Source of the DNA: Alphaproteobacteria bacterium UBA1303
Lineage (GTDB): Bacteria > Pseudomonadota > Alphaproteobacteria > Micropepsales > Micropepsaceae
Length of the DNA stretch: 64,000 nt
NCBI GenBank assembly: GCA_002307315.1
Contig: DBTZ01000054.1
Location: 68,827 to 132,826, forward strand
Direction: 5' to 3'
A model generated the notes under the pieces. The model saw only the letters and a program-made list of their open reading frames with translations. It was not told where the DNA came from and ran no database searches. Below, piece by piece: positions 1 through 8,052 of this stretch (its first letter is position 1; the number at the start of each line of letters is the position of its first letter). Position numbers and translations under genes: made by a program.

Positions 1-2268
1 TATGACAGTGTGAACGGTCCGACGTCGGTCCTCGATCGCACATATCTGCAACGTAACATCCGCGGCGGTGAGGATTACGATTGGTACTACGCCTCACAGG
101 CCGCTCGCGACTCCCAGACCAGAACGACGATCACCGACGCGACCTACAACAAACCTTGGGTGTGGCGCTCGAAGGACCTGTGGAACTGGTGGAGCAACTA
201 TCATTACGACCGCCAGAACGGAACGGAATCGGGCACGCACACCGCATGGGTGCCGCAATCGAAACCGATTCGGTTCACCGAATTGGGATGCCCCGCCGTC
301 GATAAGGGCGCCAACGAACCGAACGTGTTCTACGATCCGAAATCGGCGGAAAGCGCGTTGCCTTACTATTCCAACGGCCAGCGCGACGATCTGATGCAGA
401 GGGCGTTCCTGGAAGCTCACCTGAATTTCTGGGCGTCGTCGACGAACAATCCCACCTCGACGGTCTATAGCGGCAAGATGGTTGATACCACGTCGATTGC
501 CGCATGGTGTTGGGACGCACGCCCATACCCGTTTTTTCCGCTGCGATCAGACCTCTGGGGTGACACGGCGAACTACACGTTGGGGCATTGGCTCAACGGG
601 CGGCTCGGATGTGTGTTGCTTGCCGACCTGGTGGCAGAAATCTGCGGGGAATCGAAGTTCACCAACTACGACGTTTCGGACCTCACCGGGCTCGTAACCG
701 GCTTTGTCCGCAATTCCTCCATGAGTGCGCGCGATCAACTCACGCCGCTGATGTCGGTCTATTTCTTCGACGGGATCGAAACCCAAGGGCAAATCAGGTT
801 CTTGATGCGCGGGCGCCCTTCTACGACCGCCATCGACGAAAACGATCTGGTCATCGATCCTGACGGAAACCCGGACGACGCTTTCAACTTTACGCGCGCC
901 CAGGACGATGACCTGCCGGTGGCGTCTCGTATCACGTATATCGATGCCACCAACGGCTATCAGAACAGCACCTATGCCGCGAAGCGCCTGGTCGGAAATT
1001 CCAACAAGGTGATGGACAACGGTGTGCCGCTGGTGATGGATCGCTCGCAGGCCGTGGGCGTCGGCGACCGCCTCCTGCAAGAGACCTGGATTACCCGCGA
1101 CACCGGCACGTTCGGTATCGCACCGCGATTTCTTGGGCTCGATCCTGGAGACGAATTGTCGGTCACGACGAGTGGACGCATTCGCCGGCTTCGTGTCACT
1201 CAGATCGACGACACATCGTCCAGGGCGATCCAGTCGGTGATGACAGACCCGTCGATTTACGAGACGATCACCGGACCGGCGCGCGTGAGCGGTGGCCCTG
1301 GCACCACGCCAGACTCGCCGGGAAGGGCTTTCGCCGTCTTCATGGACATGCCGTCTTTGATGGATGCCGACTTCGCGCGCGCCTGGGCGCCGCACGTTGC
1401 CATCTACGCCGATCCGTGGCCGGGCAAAGTGCAGATCCTGAAAAGCCTGTCGGACGCCAATTATGTGCTCGACACCACAATCTCGCGCAAGGCCGGGATC
1501 GGACAGACGCTGTACGATTTCTATTCCGGGGCGTTATGGAAATGGGATCGCGCGGGCAGCCTATATGTACGCTTGTCGAACGGCACGTTCGCCTCGAAAG
1601 ACGAGGTGACGGTTCTCGGCGGTGCCAATGCCGTTGCGGTGCAGAATCAGGATGGCGGCTGGGAAGTTCTGCAATTTCGCGATGCCGAACTGATCGGTGA
1701 CAAGCAGTGGCGGCTTTCGATGCTGCTACGCGGCCAAGCGGGAACCGAGACGCAAATGCGCGATCCCGTGCCCGCGGGGGCGCCGGTGGTCATTCTGGAT
1801 AGCAATATCGCACAGCTCGGCCTCGGCGAGGCGGACGCCCGTAGCGCCTACTTTTGGACATGGGGACCGCTGGGAAAGTCTATCGCCGATCCGTCGTACC
1901 AGAAGCAGCAGATCACGTTCGGCGCGGTGGGATTGCGCCCCTATGCGCCGGCGCGGGTGACGGGGAGAAAATCCGCCGGTGACATCATCCTCTCCTGGTG
2001 CCGCCGCGACCGGGCGCCCGCCGCGATGAATTGGGACGCCGGTGAAGTTCCGCTGAGCGAGCAGACGGAGAGCTACGAGACGGAGATTCTGTCCGGGGCG
2101 ATCGTCAAGCGGACACTCGCCTCGACTTCACCGACCACTACCTACACGGCCGCCATGCAAACCGCGGATTTCGGCGGCGCCGTCACCGGATCACTCAATG
2201 TCCGCGTCTACCAGCTCTCGGCCCGCACCGGCCGGGGCACCGCCAAGGCGGTAACCGTCTATCTCTGA
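1..2268 (+). CDS. GTA/prophage TIM-barrel tail protein (partial, 5' end outside window)
   Basis: C-terminal 755 residues of a large phage-tail baseplate protein of the kind encoded by the last structural gene of alphaproteobacterial gene transfer agents and related prophages. The open frame runs off the left edge; the GTG at position 10 is internal, because the residues before it continue the family sequence. The first ~150 residues (GGEDYDWYY, KPWVWRSKDLWNWWSN, FTELGCPAVDKGANEPNVF) match the end of the GTA TIM-barrel domain; the rest matches the tail-3 region. Family knowledge places it at the tail tip, in host cell-wall contact. A DUF2793 gene follows 6 bp downstream, then lysis genes, so this is the end of a late operon. 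I cannot tell a true GTA from a siphophage prophage without the capsid genes to the left. Confidence 0.85.
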   Translation, partial: YDSVNGPTSVLDRTYLQRNIRGGEDYDWYYASQAARDSQTRTTITDATYNKPWVWRSKDLWNWWSNYHYDRQNGTESGTHTAWVPQSKPIRFTELGCPAVDKGANEPNVFYDPKSAESALPYYSNGQRDDLMQRAFLEAHLNFWASSTNNPTSTVYSGKMVDTTSIAAWCWDARPYPFFPLRSDLWGDTANYTLGHWLNGRLGCVLLADLVAEICGESKFTNYDVSDLTGLVTGFVRNSSMSARDQLTPLMSVYFFDGIETQGQIRFLMRGRPSTTAIDENDLVIDPDGNPDDAFNFTRAQDDDLPVASRITYIDATNGYQNSTYAAKRLVGNSNKVMDNGVPLVMDRSQAVGVGDRLLQETWITRDTGTFGIAPRFLGLDPGDELSVTTSGRIRRLRVTQIDDTSSRAIQSVMTDPSIYETITGPARVSGGPGTTPDSPGRAFAVFMDMPSLMDADFARAWAPHVAIYADPWPGKVQILKSLSDANYVLDTTISRKAGIGQTLYDFYSGALWKWDRAGSLYVRLSNGTFASKDEVTVLGGANAVAVQNQDGGWEVLQFRDAELIGDKQWRLSMLLRGQAGTETQMRDPVPAGAPVVILDSNIAQLGLGEADARSAYFWTWGPLGKSIADPSYQKQQITFGAVGLRPYAPARVTGRKSAGDIILSWCRRDRAPAAMNWDAGEVPLSEQTESYETEILSGAIVKRTLASTSPTTTYTAAMQTADFGGAVTGSLNVRVYQLSARTGRGTAKAVTVYL

Positions 2269-2274
2269 GGCACC

Positions 2275-2982
2275 ATGAGCGACCAGACCACCAACCTGCA
2301 ACTGCCTTACATCCAGGCAGCGCAGGCCCAGAAACACGTGCCCGTAAACACGACGTTCGACATCCTGGATTCGTTGGTCCAGTTGGCAGTGGAAAGCCGC
2401 ACGCTGACGGCGCCGCCGGGATCGCCCGCGGACGGCACAGCCTACATTCCCGGATCGGGCGCGACTGGCGCCTGGGCGAGTTGGGATTTCAATATCGCCG
2501 TCTATCGCAGCGGCGCCTGGTTGAAGATCGTTCCGCATGACGGCTGGACAGCGTGGGTCAAGGACGAACGCCTGGGCGTGAAATATCAGGATAGCGTGTG
2601 GCGCGACGGCGTTGCGCTGACAGCCCATGGCGGGCGCATCACCCTGCGCGCGAAGGAGATCGAGGTCACGCTCGCCGGTGCCTATACCGACACGACCGAC
2701 GCGGCCTTCATCCCCAATCGGGCGATTGTGCTCGGCGTTGCCTCCCGCACCACGCTGGCGATTACCGGGGCATCGTCCTACGCCGTCGGCATCGCCGGAG
2801 ACACGGCGAAATTCGGCGGTTCGCTGGGGGTGGCGCTCGGATCGACCAATATCGGCGTCATCGGCCCAACGGCTTTCTATTCCGATACCGCCGTTCGCAT
2901 CACCGCGGCGGGCGCGAATTTCACCGGCGGCAAGGTGCGGCTCGCCGTCTACTTCCTGGAAATGGTCGCTCCGACCTCCTAA
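2275..2982 (+). CDS. DUF2793 phage tail-associated protein
   Basis: 235 residues. The N-terminus (TTNLQLPYIQAAQAQKHVPVN, then FDILDSLVQLAV and PADGTAYIPG) is the DUF2793 pattern seen in many alphaproteobacterial prophages directly after the GTA-type tail protein. The C-terminal half is rich in Gly, Ala, Thr and beta-branched residues, as in fibre or carbohydrate-binding tip domains. No catalytic motif is visible. It follows the tail protein by 6 bp and is therefore very likely co-transcribed. Role inferred from position: tail fibre or adhesion accessory. The domain assignment is by recognition, not by a search. Confidence 0.82.
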   Translation: MSDQTTNLQLPYIQAAQAQKHVPVNTTFDILDSLVQLAVESRTLTAPPGSPADGTAYIPGSGATGAWASWDFNIAVYRSGAWLKIVPHDGWTAWVKDERLGVKYQDSVWRDGVALTAHGGRITLRAKEIEVTLAGAYTDTTDAAFIPNRAIVLGVASRTTLAITGASSYAVGIAGDTAKFGGSLGVALGSTNIGVIGPTAFYSDTAVRITAAGANFTGGKVRLAVYFLEMVAPTS

Positions 2983-2999
2983 CCAAAGGAAAAACCGAA

Positions 3000-3464
3000 A
3001 TGGAAAATTACTGGGGCCCCATTTGCGGGGTTCCGTGGGATGCGGCGCGCTGGCCGAATTTCACGCCGGCGGAGATCGCATGCCCGTGTTGCGGCGAAGT
3101 CTATATCGACATGACGGCGCTGGACGTGCTGCAAAAGATGCGGGATCTGGTGGGCGGTCCCTTGCGGATCACCAGCGGCCATCGCTGCGCGCGGCACAAC
3201 GGCGGCTTGAAGCACGCGGCGCGGGCGTCGGTGCATTTGCAGCTTGCCTTCGATATTGCGCTTGGCCCCTACAGCCGCGGTTCGCTTCTGGCGCTGGCGA
3301 AGGACGCCGGGTTCCGCCGCTTTGGCCTGATGCAAGCGGCGCTGCATGTCGACACCCATGGGATCGATGCGCATCACGCCGAATTCTGGACCTATGGCCC
3401 GGCCAGCCGCAAAGCCTGGGCCGGCCTTTTCCCCGCCGGTACGCCAGACATCGGGGGCGCCTGA
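3000..3464 (+). CDS. M15-family peptidase, probable prophage endolysin
   Basis: 154 residues, the usual size of a phage zinc D-Ala-D-Ala carboxypeptidase-like endolysin (Peptidase_M15_3). The zinc-site pattern is present: SGHR at 59-62, H79 and D85 in SVHLQLAFDIA, and H116 in ALHVD. An unusual CPCC cluster lies at 28-31. The start is the ATG at 3000, preceded by AAAGGA; no signal peptide is seen, as expected for a holin-dependent lysin. The stop overlaps the next start (TGATG). With the holin at 3824 it forms the lysis cassette that cuts peptidoglycan cross-links at the end of the phage cycle. Confidence 0.85.
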   Translation: MENYWGPICGVPWDAARWPNFTPAEIACPCCGEVYIDMTALDVLQKMRDLVGGPLRITSGHRCARHNGGLKHAARASVHLQLAFDIALGPYSRGSLLALAKDAGFRRFGLMQAALHVDTHGIDAHHAEFWTYGPASRKAWAGLFPAGTPDIGGA

Positions 3465-3754
3465 TGATGGGCCCCGAATGGCTGATCGGCGGCGGCCTCA
3501 CACTGGCAGGCTCATGTTTTGCGTACACCTGGAGATCGTCGGCAAAGCTGCATCAGCGTATCGACGATCTGACGCGCGAGCTGAGCGGCTGCCAAACGGA
3601 TTCGGCGAAAACCTACGTCACCAAAGCCGAGATCAAAGACGTTGAGAACCGCATCACTGCGGCTCTGAAGGAACTGGGCGAACGCTTCGAGCGCAATCTC
3701 GACCGGCTCGCCGAGCGCCTGGAACGGCTGCAGGCCAAAGACGGGCGCCACTAG
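3464..3754 (+). CDS. Small one-TM coiled-coil protein of lysis cassette
   Basis: 96 residues starting at the ATG that overlaps the endolysin stop. An N-terminal hydrophobic segment (about residues 5-22, LIGGGLTLAGSCFAYTW) is followed by a long charged, heptad-rich helix (LHQRIDDLTREL to LERLQAKDG) that should form a coiled coil facing the cytoplasm or periplasm. Position between endolysin and holin suggests a lysis accessory, such as a second holin or inner-membrane spanin-like protein. I do not recognise a named family. The tight overlap argues for translational coupling with the endolysin. Confidence 0.72.
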   Translation: MMGPEWLIGGGLTLAGSCFAYTWRSSAKLHQRIDDLTRELSGCQTDSAKTYVTKAEIKDVENRITAALKELGERFERNLDRLAERLERLQAKDGRH

Positions 3755-3823
3755 GCCGCCAATCCACCAACACCACCACCAACCAAACGCCCGCGCGGCC
3801 GCGCGGCGGAAAGGAACACGGCT

Positions 3824-4231
3824 ATGGAATGGGTTTCCATCCTCGCCAATCTGGGCGGGAAGATCTTCGATCGCATTTTTCCGGACCCCGATAAGGCCAA
3901 TGAGGCCAAGCTGAAGCTGTTCGAGATGCAGCAGAACGGCGAACTGGCGAAGCTGGCCGCCGACACCGACCTTGCCAAAGCGGCGGCCAGCATCGTTCTG
4001 GCGGAAGCGCAGAGCAAAAATTGGCTGGCGTCGTCCTGGCGCCCGATCACGATGCTGATCTTCGTCGGCCTGATCGTGGCGCGCTGGTTCGGCTGGACGG
4101 CTCCGGGATTGTCGCAGCCGGAAGTGCTGGAGCTGTGGGCGATCGTCAAAATCGGCATGAGCGGCTACGTGATCGGCCGCTCGGTCGAGAAGGTGGTGCC
4201 AGATGTGGTGGCGGCTATGAAGGCGAAGTAG
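3824..4231 (+). CDS. 3TM-family holin
   Basis: 135 residues. The N-terminus (WVSILANLGGKIFDRIFPDP) is amphipathic, a helical Lys/Glu/Ala-rich stretch follows, then two hydrophobic segments at roughly 72-92 (PITMLIFVGLIVARWFGW) and 103-120 (LWAIVKIGMSGYVIGRSVEK). This is the Holin_3TMs (PF11351-type) architecture of alphaproteobacterial prophages. It would form the inner-membrane pore that releases the M15 endolysin. A ribosome site (GGAAAGGAA) sits upstream of the ATG at 3824. It is the last recognisable gene of the late region; the next genes are on the opposite strand and are not phage structural. Confidence 0.82.
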   Translation: MEWVSILANLGGKIFDRIFPDPDKANEAKLKLFEMQQNGELAKLAADTDLAKAAASIVLAEAQSKNWLASSWRPITMLIFVGLIVARWFGWTAPGLSQPEVLELWAIVKIGMSGYVIGRSVEKVVPDVVAAMKAK

Positions 4232-4283
4232 GCTCGGTTCGTTTTGCCACCGGACCACGACCAAGGAGCCCTCCTAGGATACG

Positions 4284-5762
4284 CTATTCGGGCAAGGCTT
4301 GATTGTGAAGGAATACGAGATCGGCAACACGGTCTTCCTGCGCAAGCCAGTTGGTTGCCGGAGAAAGCAGCAGCATCGGCTCAAGCTGGGTAAGCAAGTT
4401 GCTTCCAGCGAGCGTTGCCCTCACAAGCGCGGGGGAAAGCTTGCCGATAGTAGCCAGCAGCCATCCACATGCGGGATTGGCCGTCGCGGCGGCTGCGAGT
4501 TGCGAGAGTACCTCCGCACTGCCGATCATCCGAAGGGCCTCGGAGGCACCAGCGGTGATCCTCGGATCGCCGCTGACCAGCAAATCGATGAGCTGGGCGA
4601 TTACGGCGGCGGGTGTATCCGCGCCGAATCCCACTATGGCGTGGTACGCGCAATTGTCGTCCGCATCGCCCACGAGCGCCGAGAGGTCCGCGTAGGATTT
4701 CGCGCCCGCCTTTCCCAGCCCCCAAATCGCGGCCTGCCTGCGCTCATCGTTCCGGAAACGATCATGGCCGATAACCCGGCGAAGCTCTCCGATCGCGAAA
4801 TCACCTCCGAGTTCGGTCAGAATGAGGATGGCTTCCATGCTCATCTCGGGCGCTTCGTCGCTCCAAAGTATGCTGACGATCCTCTCCTGGCCCTTTCCGG
4901 ACCCCAGTGCAGCCGCGCTCCCGGCGACTTCGAGCGTCACCCGCAGGTCCTGCGGCCGGTCCAACTCGACCTCCAATACCGGCAGTGCCTCAGCGCGAAG
5001 GTCCGGCCGAAACCGAAGCGCCTTCGCCGCCGCGTAGCGATCCAGCGGATTTGCGGAGACTGCCTGCAGCAAGGGCATGTACGCATCCTGCAACCGACTT
5101 TGGAGGTCGGCCAAACAAGAGGGCGCGCCCGCCAGAATGCTAACCTCGGCCACGAATGCATCACCTTGTTTGACATAGGCGTGCTTGCCCGCCAGCGTGT
5201 AAGTCTGTTTGCGCGCCGGCTGACCGTCGCCGTCCATGGACACGGCAAGCTTACCCGCATCAACCGAGATCACCACGCCAGAGCGGGACGGTACGACGGC
5301 GGGCCAGGTTCGGTCGCGCTCAGCGCCTTCGGATGCGGATTTTGGGGGGCCGAGCCGTGACGAATCCACGGACTCGCGCAAAGCCTTCGCCGTAAAGTAA
5401 ACAGCATGTTCGGCGGGAACCGGCAGCGGCCCGTCGTTCTTGCAGGCAATGAGCGCCACCACGTCCTGATCGCGCAGCCCCGCGTCCCATGTACGTTCGG
5501 GATTATTGGGGGCATCGCTCATGCGAATCTTAAGGTCGCTCTTCGCGCGGACCTCGATGCGAAGACCCGTGCGTACGCACAGAAGATCGGCGAGCCGGAG
5601 GCGCTTAACCTTCGTCGCCCAGATTTTGTTCGAGCCGCAATAGCGCTCGAGTTCTATCGGCTCAAAACCCATCAAGCGCAATTCGGCGGCGACCTTGCGC
5701 ACGCCAAGGGCCCCCATGGTCAGAAATTTGAGGAAGCTGCTATCGACCTTAAAACCCATCAA
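4284..5762 (-). CDS. HEAT-repeat protein with nuclease-like N-terminus (putative restriction subunit)
   Basis: 492 residues. The N-terminal ~130 residues hold a basic segment and the pattern ADLLCVRTGLRIEVRAKSDL, resembling a PD-(D/E)XK core (D, then E-x-R with a nearby K), followed by WDAGLRDQDVVALIACK. The remainder is alpha-helical with HEAT-like repeats (EAILILTELGGDFAIGELRRVI; RRQAAIWGLGKAGA; ASEALRMIGSAEVLSQLAAAA). Its start overlaps the stop of the upstream XRE regulator by 4 bp, so the two are one operon, divergent from a DNA methyltransferase. This is the layout of a type II-like restriction-modification system with a control protein. The nuclease activity is inferred; the E-x-R in place of E-x-K makes it uncertain. 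Confidence 0.7.
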   Translation of the reverse strand: MMGFKVDSSFLKFLTMGALGVRKVAAELRLMGFEPIELERYCGSNKIWATKVKRLRLADLLCVRTGLRIEVRAKSDLKIRMSDAPNNPERTWDAGLRDQDVVALIACKNDGPLPVPAEHAVYFTAKALRESVDSSRLGPPKSASEGAERDRTWPAVVPSRSGVVISVDAGKLAVSMDGDGQPARKQTYTLAGKHAYVKQGDAFVAEVSILAGAPSCLADLQSRLQDAYMPLLQAVSANPLDRYAAAKALRFRPDLRAEALPVLEVELDRPQDLRVTLEVAGSAAALGSGKGQERIVSILWSDEAPEMSMEAILILTELGGDFAIGELRRVIGHDRFRNDERRQAAIWGLGKAGAKSYADLSALVGDADDNCAYHAIVGFGADTPAAVIAQLIDLLVSGDPRITAGASEALRMIGSAEVLSQLAAAATANPACGWLLATIGKLSPALVRATLAGSNLLTQLEPMLLLSPATNWLAQEDRVADLVFLHNQALPE

Positions 5763-6043
5763 TCAGGCTCCCGCAGCTTCAAGGGCCGAACAAGATCAGC
5801 GGGTTCAGCGCCCAGCGCTTTGGCTAGTAAAAAGAGGTTTTCGAGGGATATGTTTCGCTCCGCGCGCTCGACGGAGCTAATATAGGTCCGGTGTAGACCG
5901 GCGCGATCAGCAAGCTCTTCTTGCGATAGTCCTGCACTCTTCCTCAGGCGGCGAAGGTTTTGCGCCAATATCTCTTTCGGTTCTTCATACTTTCCCACGT
6001 TCGCCTCGAATCTCCTTGCTTCGAGGCTAGGAATCTGAGACAC
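5759..6043 (-). CDS. XRE-family HTH regulator (probable RM control protein)
   Basis: 94 residues with a Cro/C1-type helix-turn-helix at about 25-82: LAQNLRRLRKSAGLSQEELADRAGLHRTYISSVERAERN. Size and sequence match controller (C) proteins and small XRE regulators next to methyltransferases. The listed start is GTG at 6043; a GTG at 5998, nearer the HTH, is equally possible. It begins back-to-back with the methyltransferase, so their promoters must overlap, and it overlaps the downstream HEAT/nuclease gene by 4 bp. Expected role: delay nuclease expression until methylation is established. Confidence 0.82.
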   Translation of the reverse strand: MSQIPSLEARRFEANVGKYEEPKEILAQNLRRLRKSAGLSQEELADRAGLHRTYISSVERAERNISLENLFLLAKALGAEPADLVRPLKLREPD

Positions 6044-7867
6044 ATGAGTCTACAGACTCTGAGTTTCCACTCTGGCGACGATGCGGGCATGAAACACAAC
6101 AACGAACTCCCCCCCGAGACAATCACCGCGCCCCGCACGGACCCGATCTACAATTGCCACGCCTATCTCACAAAGGTGCCTGTCGCCGCCATTCAGCCGT
6201 TTATCGAGTCATTCACCGAGCCTGGCGATACGGTCGCTGACATATTCGCGGGATCGGGGATGACTGGCCTTGCCGCCATGATGGCAAACCGCAAGGCGGT
6301 TTTGAGCGATATCTCCGTTCTGGGGCAACACATTGCCTGTGGGTATCTCGCGCAAGTCCCAGCTAAGGAATACCGCGCGGCGGCCGACGCGGTCATGACG
6401 CGCGCGCGCGAAAGGCTCGGCACGCTTTATCAAACACGTCGCGCCTCTGATCGTAAGATGGTCGAAATTACGCGAACGGTCTGGTCCTTTTCATACCGAT
6501 GCCCCGGCTGCCGAGCCGAACTGGTTTATTTCGAGCATCTCTCTCCTCGCGGCGCGCCGCCCAAGGCGTGTCCCAAGTGCGCGCACGCATTCGAGCGCCG
6601 GTCGTGGCCGCGCGGGGCGGATGTCCCGGTCGAGGTTGTTGTCGAGGGCTCGAATGGCAAGTTGGTCACTCAGGGCGTGAGCAAGTTCGATTGGGAAATG
6701 ATCGAGCTTGCTGCGCAGGATGAGCGCCTAAAGCTCGTGCCCAAACTCGTGATTGATCAAAGCCGGGAGATGTACAGCCGCTCCGGCTTGGGCAAAGCCG
6801 GAATGACGCAGACATCGCAATTCTTCTCGGCAAGAAATGCGATAGCCCTGCTTGAACTATGGAGCGCGATAGAGACTACGCGCGATCCCGCGATCCGCCA
6901 GAAGCTCAAATTCTCATTCACGGCGATTCTCGCGCGCGCATCGAGACGCTATCAGTGGAGCGCCCAGCGCCCTCTCAACGCGCAAAACCAGACCTATTAC
7001 ATCGCCCCTGTCTATTATGAGTGGAACGTTTTCGAGCTGTTCGAGCGCAAAGTAACGGCCGCCATTCGCGCCGATGAAACGCTCGCGTCCGGGGACGGTC
7101 CGCTCTTTGCGCGAGAAAAATCCAAGGAGGTCTCCTACCACCTCGCTTCCGCGAACAAGCTGGCGCACTTGAAGGACGCGTCCATTGACTACGTTTTCAC
7201 GGACCCTCCGTTTGGCAGCAATATCTTCTATAGCGACATGAGCCTCTTTCACGAGGCATGGTTGGGCAAGATCACCGACAACACCAACGAAGCCGTTGTT
7301 CACACGACGGGAAGCCGCAAGGGCGGCTCGGAACAACGATATGAAAGCCTATTGCGGGAGGCGTTTTCCGAAGCCTTCCGCGTGCTCAAGCCAGGTCGGC
7401 ATATGTCGGTTGTGTTCGGCAATAGCAGCGGCAGGATTTGGGGAGTGGTGCAAAGAGCGCTCCGCGATGCAGGGTTCGCGGCCGCGCCCGTGCATGTCGC
7501 GATCCTCGACAAGGGCCAGCGTTCGGTAAAAGGACTAAACTCGGGATCGGAGGGCGTCGTAACGGTCGATCTCATCCTGACCGTCCAAAAGCCCACGGAC
7601 TCCAAAAAGTCTCCCAAGACGGCGATCTCCGAGAAGGGCGATGCGACCTCGCTTATTCATGAGGCTATTGCCGAGCTTGACGCAGAGCGAGCGGCCAACC
7701 CGAGCTATGTCTACGCACACGTGCTCACCAAAGCGATCCGCAAGCATCTCCTGCTTGACAATCTTCATCTCGGCGATGTGCTCATCGCTCTGAGAAACGC
7801 TGGCTACTCCGTCGACAAAAAAACCGGCCGACTGCTCAAGGAGCGCGCCCAAGCTCAGGCGGCTTGA
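6044..7867 (+). CDS. Zn-ribbon adenine-specific DNA methyltransferase
   Basis: 607 residues from the ATG at 6044 (an ATG at 6089 is an alternative). Motif I is DIFAGSGMTG at about 66-75; motif IV is DPPFGSN starting at about residue 387. Between them lies a ~300-residue insert carrying a four-cysteine ribbon (CPGC at ~153, CPKC at ~176), which is probably part of target recognition. The order I, recognition region, IV is alpha-class-like, and DPP(F/Y) favours N6-adenine methylation. This resembles COG1743-type methylases. A C-terminal tail (~480-607) with YVYAHVLTKAIRKHLL may be a separate helical domain. It is divergent from the XRE-HEAT operon and is likely the protective enzyme of that system. 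Confidence 0.85.
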   Translation: MSLQTLSFHSGDDAGMKHNNELPPETITAPRTDPIYNCHAYLTKVPVAAIQPFIESFTEPGDTVADIFAGSGMTGLAAMMANRKAVLSDISVLGQHIACGYLAQVPAKEYRAAADAVMTRARERLGTLYQTRRASDRKMVEITRTVWSFSYRCPGCRAELVYFEHLSPRGAPPKACPKCAHAFERRSWPRGADVPVEVVVEGSNGKLVTQGVSKFDWEMIELAAQDERLKLVPKLVIDQSREMYSRSGLGKAGMTQTSQFFSARNAIALLELWSAIETTRDPAIRQKLKFSFTAILARASRRYQWSAQRPLNAQNQTYYIAPVYYEWNVFELFERKVTAAIRADETLASGDGPLFAREKSKEVSYHLASANKLAHLKDASIDYVFTDPPFGSNIFYSDMSLFHEAWLGKITDNTNEAVVHTTGSRKGGSEQRYESLLREAFSEAFRVLKPGRHMSVVFGNSSGRIWGVVQRALRDAGFAAAPVHVAILDKGQRSVKGLNSGSEGVVTVDLILTVQKPTDSKKSPKTAISEKGDATSLIHEAIAELDAERAANPSYVYAHVLTKAIRKHLLLDNLHLGDVLIALRNAGYSVDKKTGRLLKERAQAQAA

Positions 7868-8052
7868 TAGCTGTTTTCCTTCGGTTACCACTCAAAGCGT
7901 CACCTGCCAGCGCTGATGCTGTACCTGCCGCAGAAGCGGTCGCCGCACCCCTTGAAATAGTGGCCGTAGTAGAATCTGCCGATGGGATAGCCGTTGAACA
8001 GACGGATGTCGCCGAGAAGAATTAGCCCGTTCTCTCCTGTCGATACGGATCG

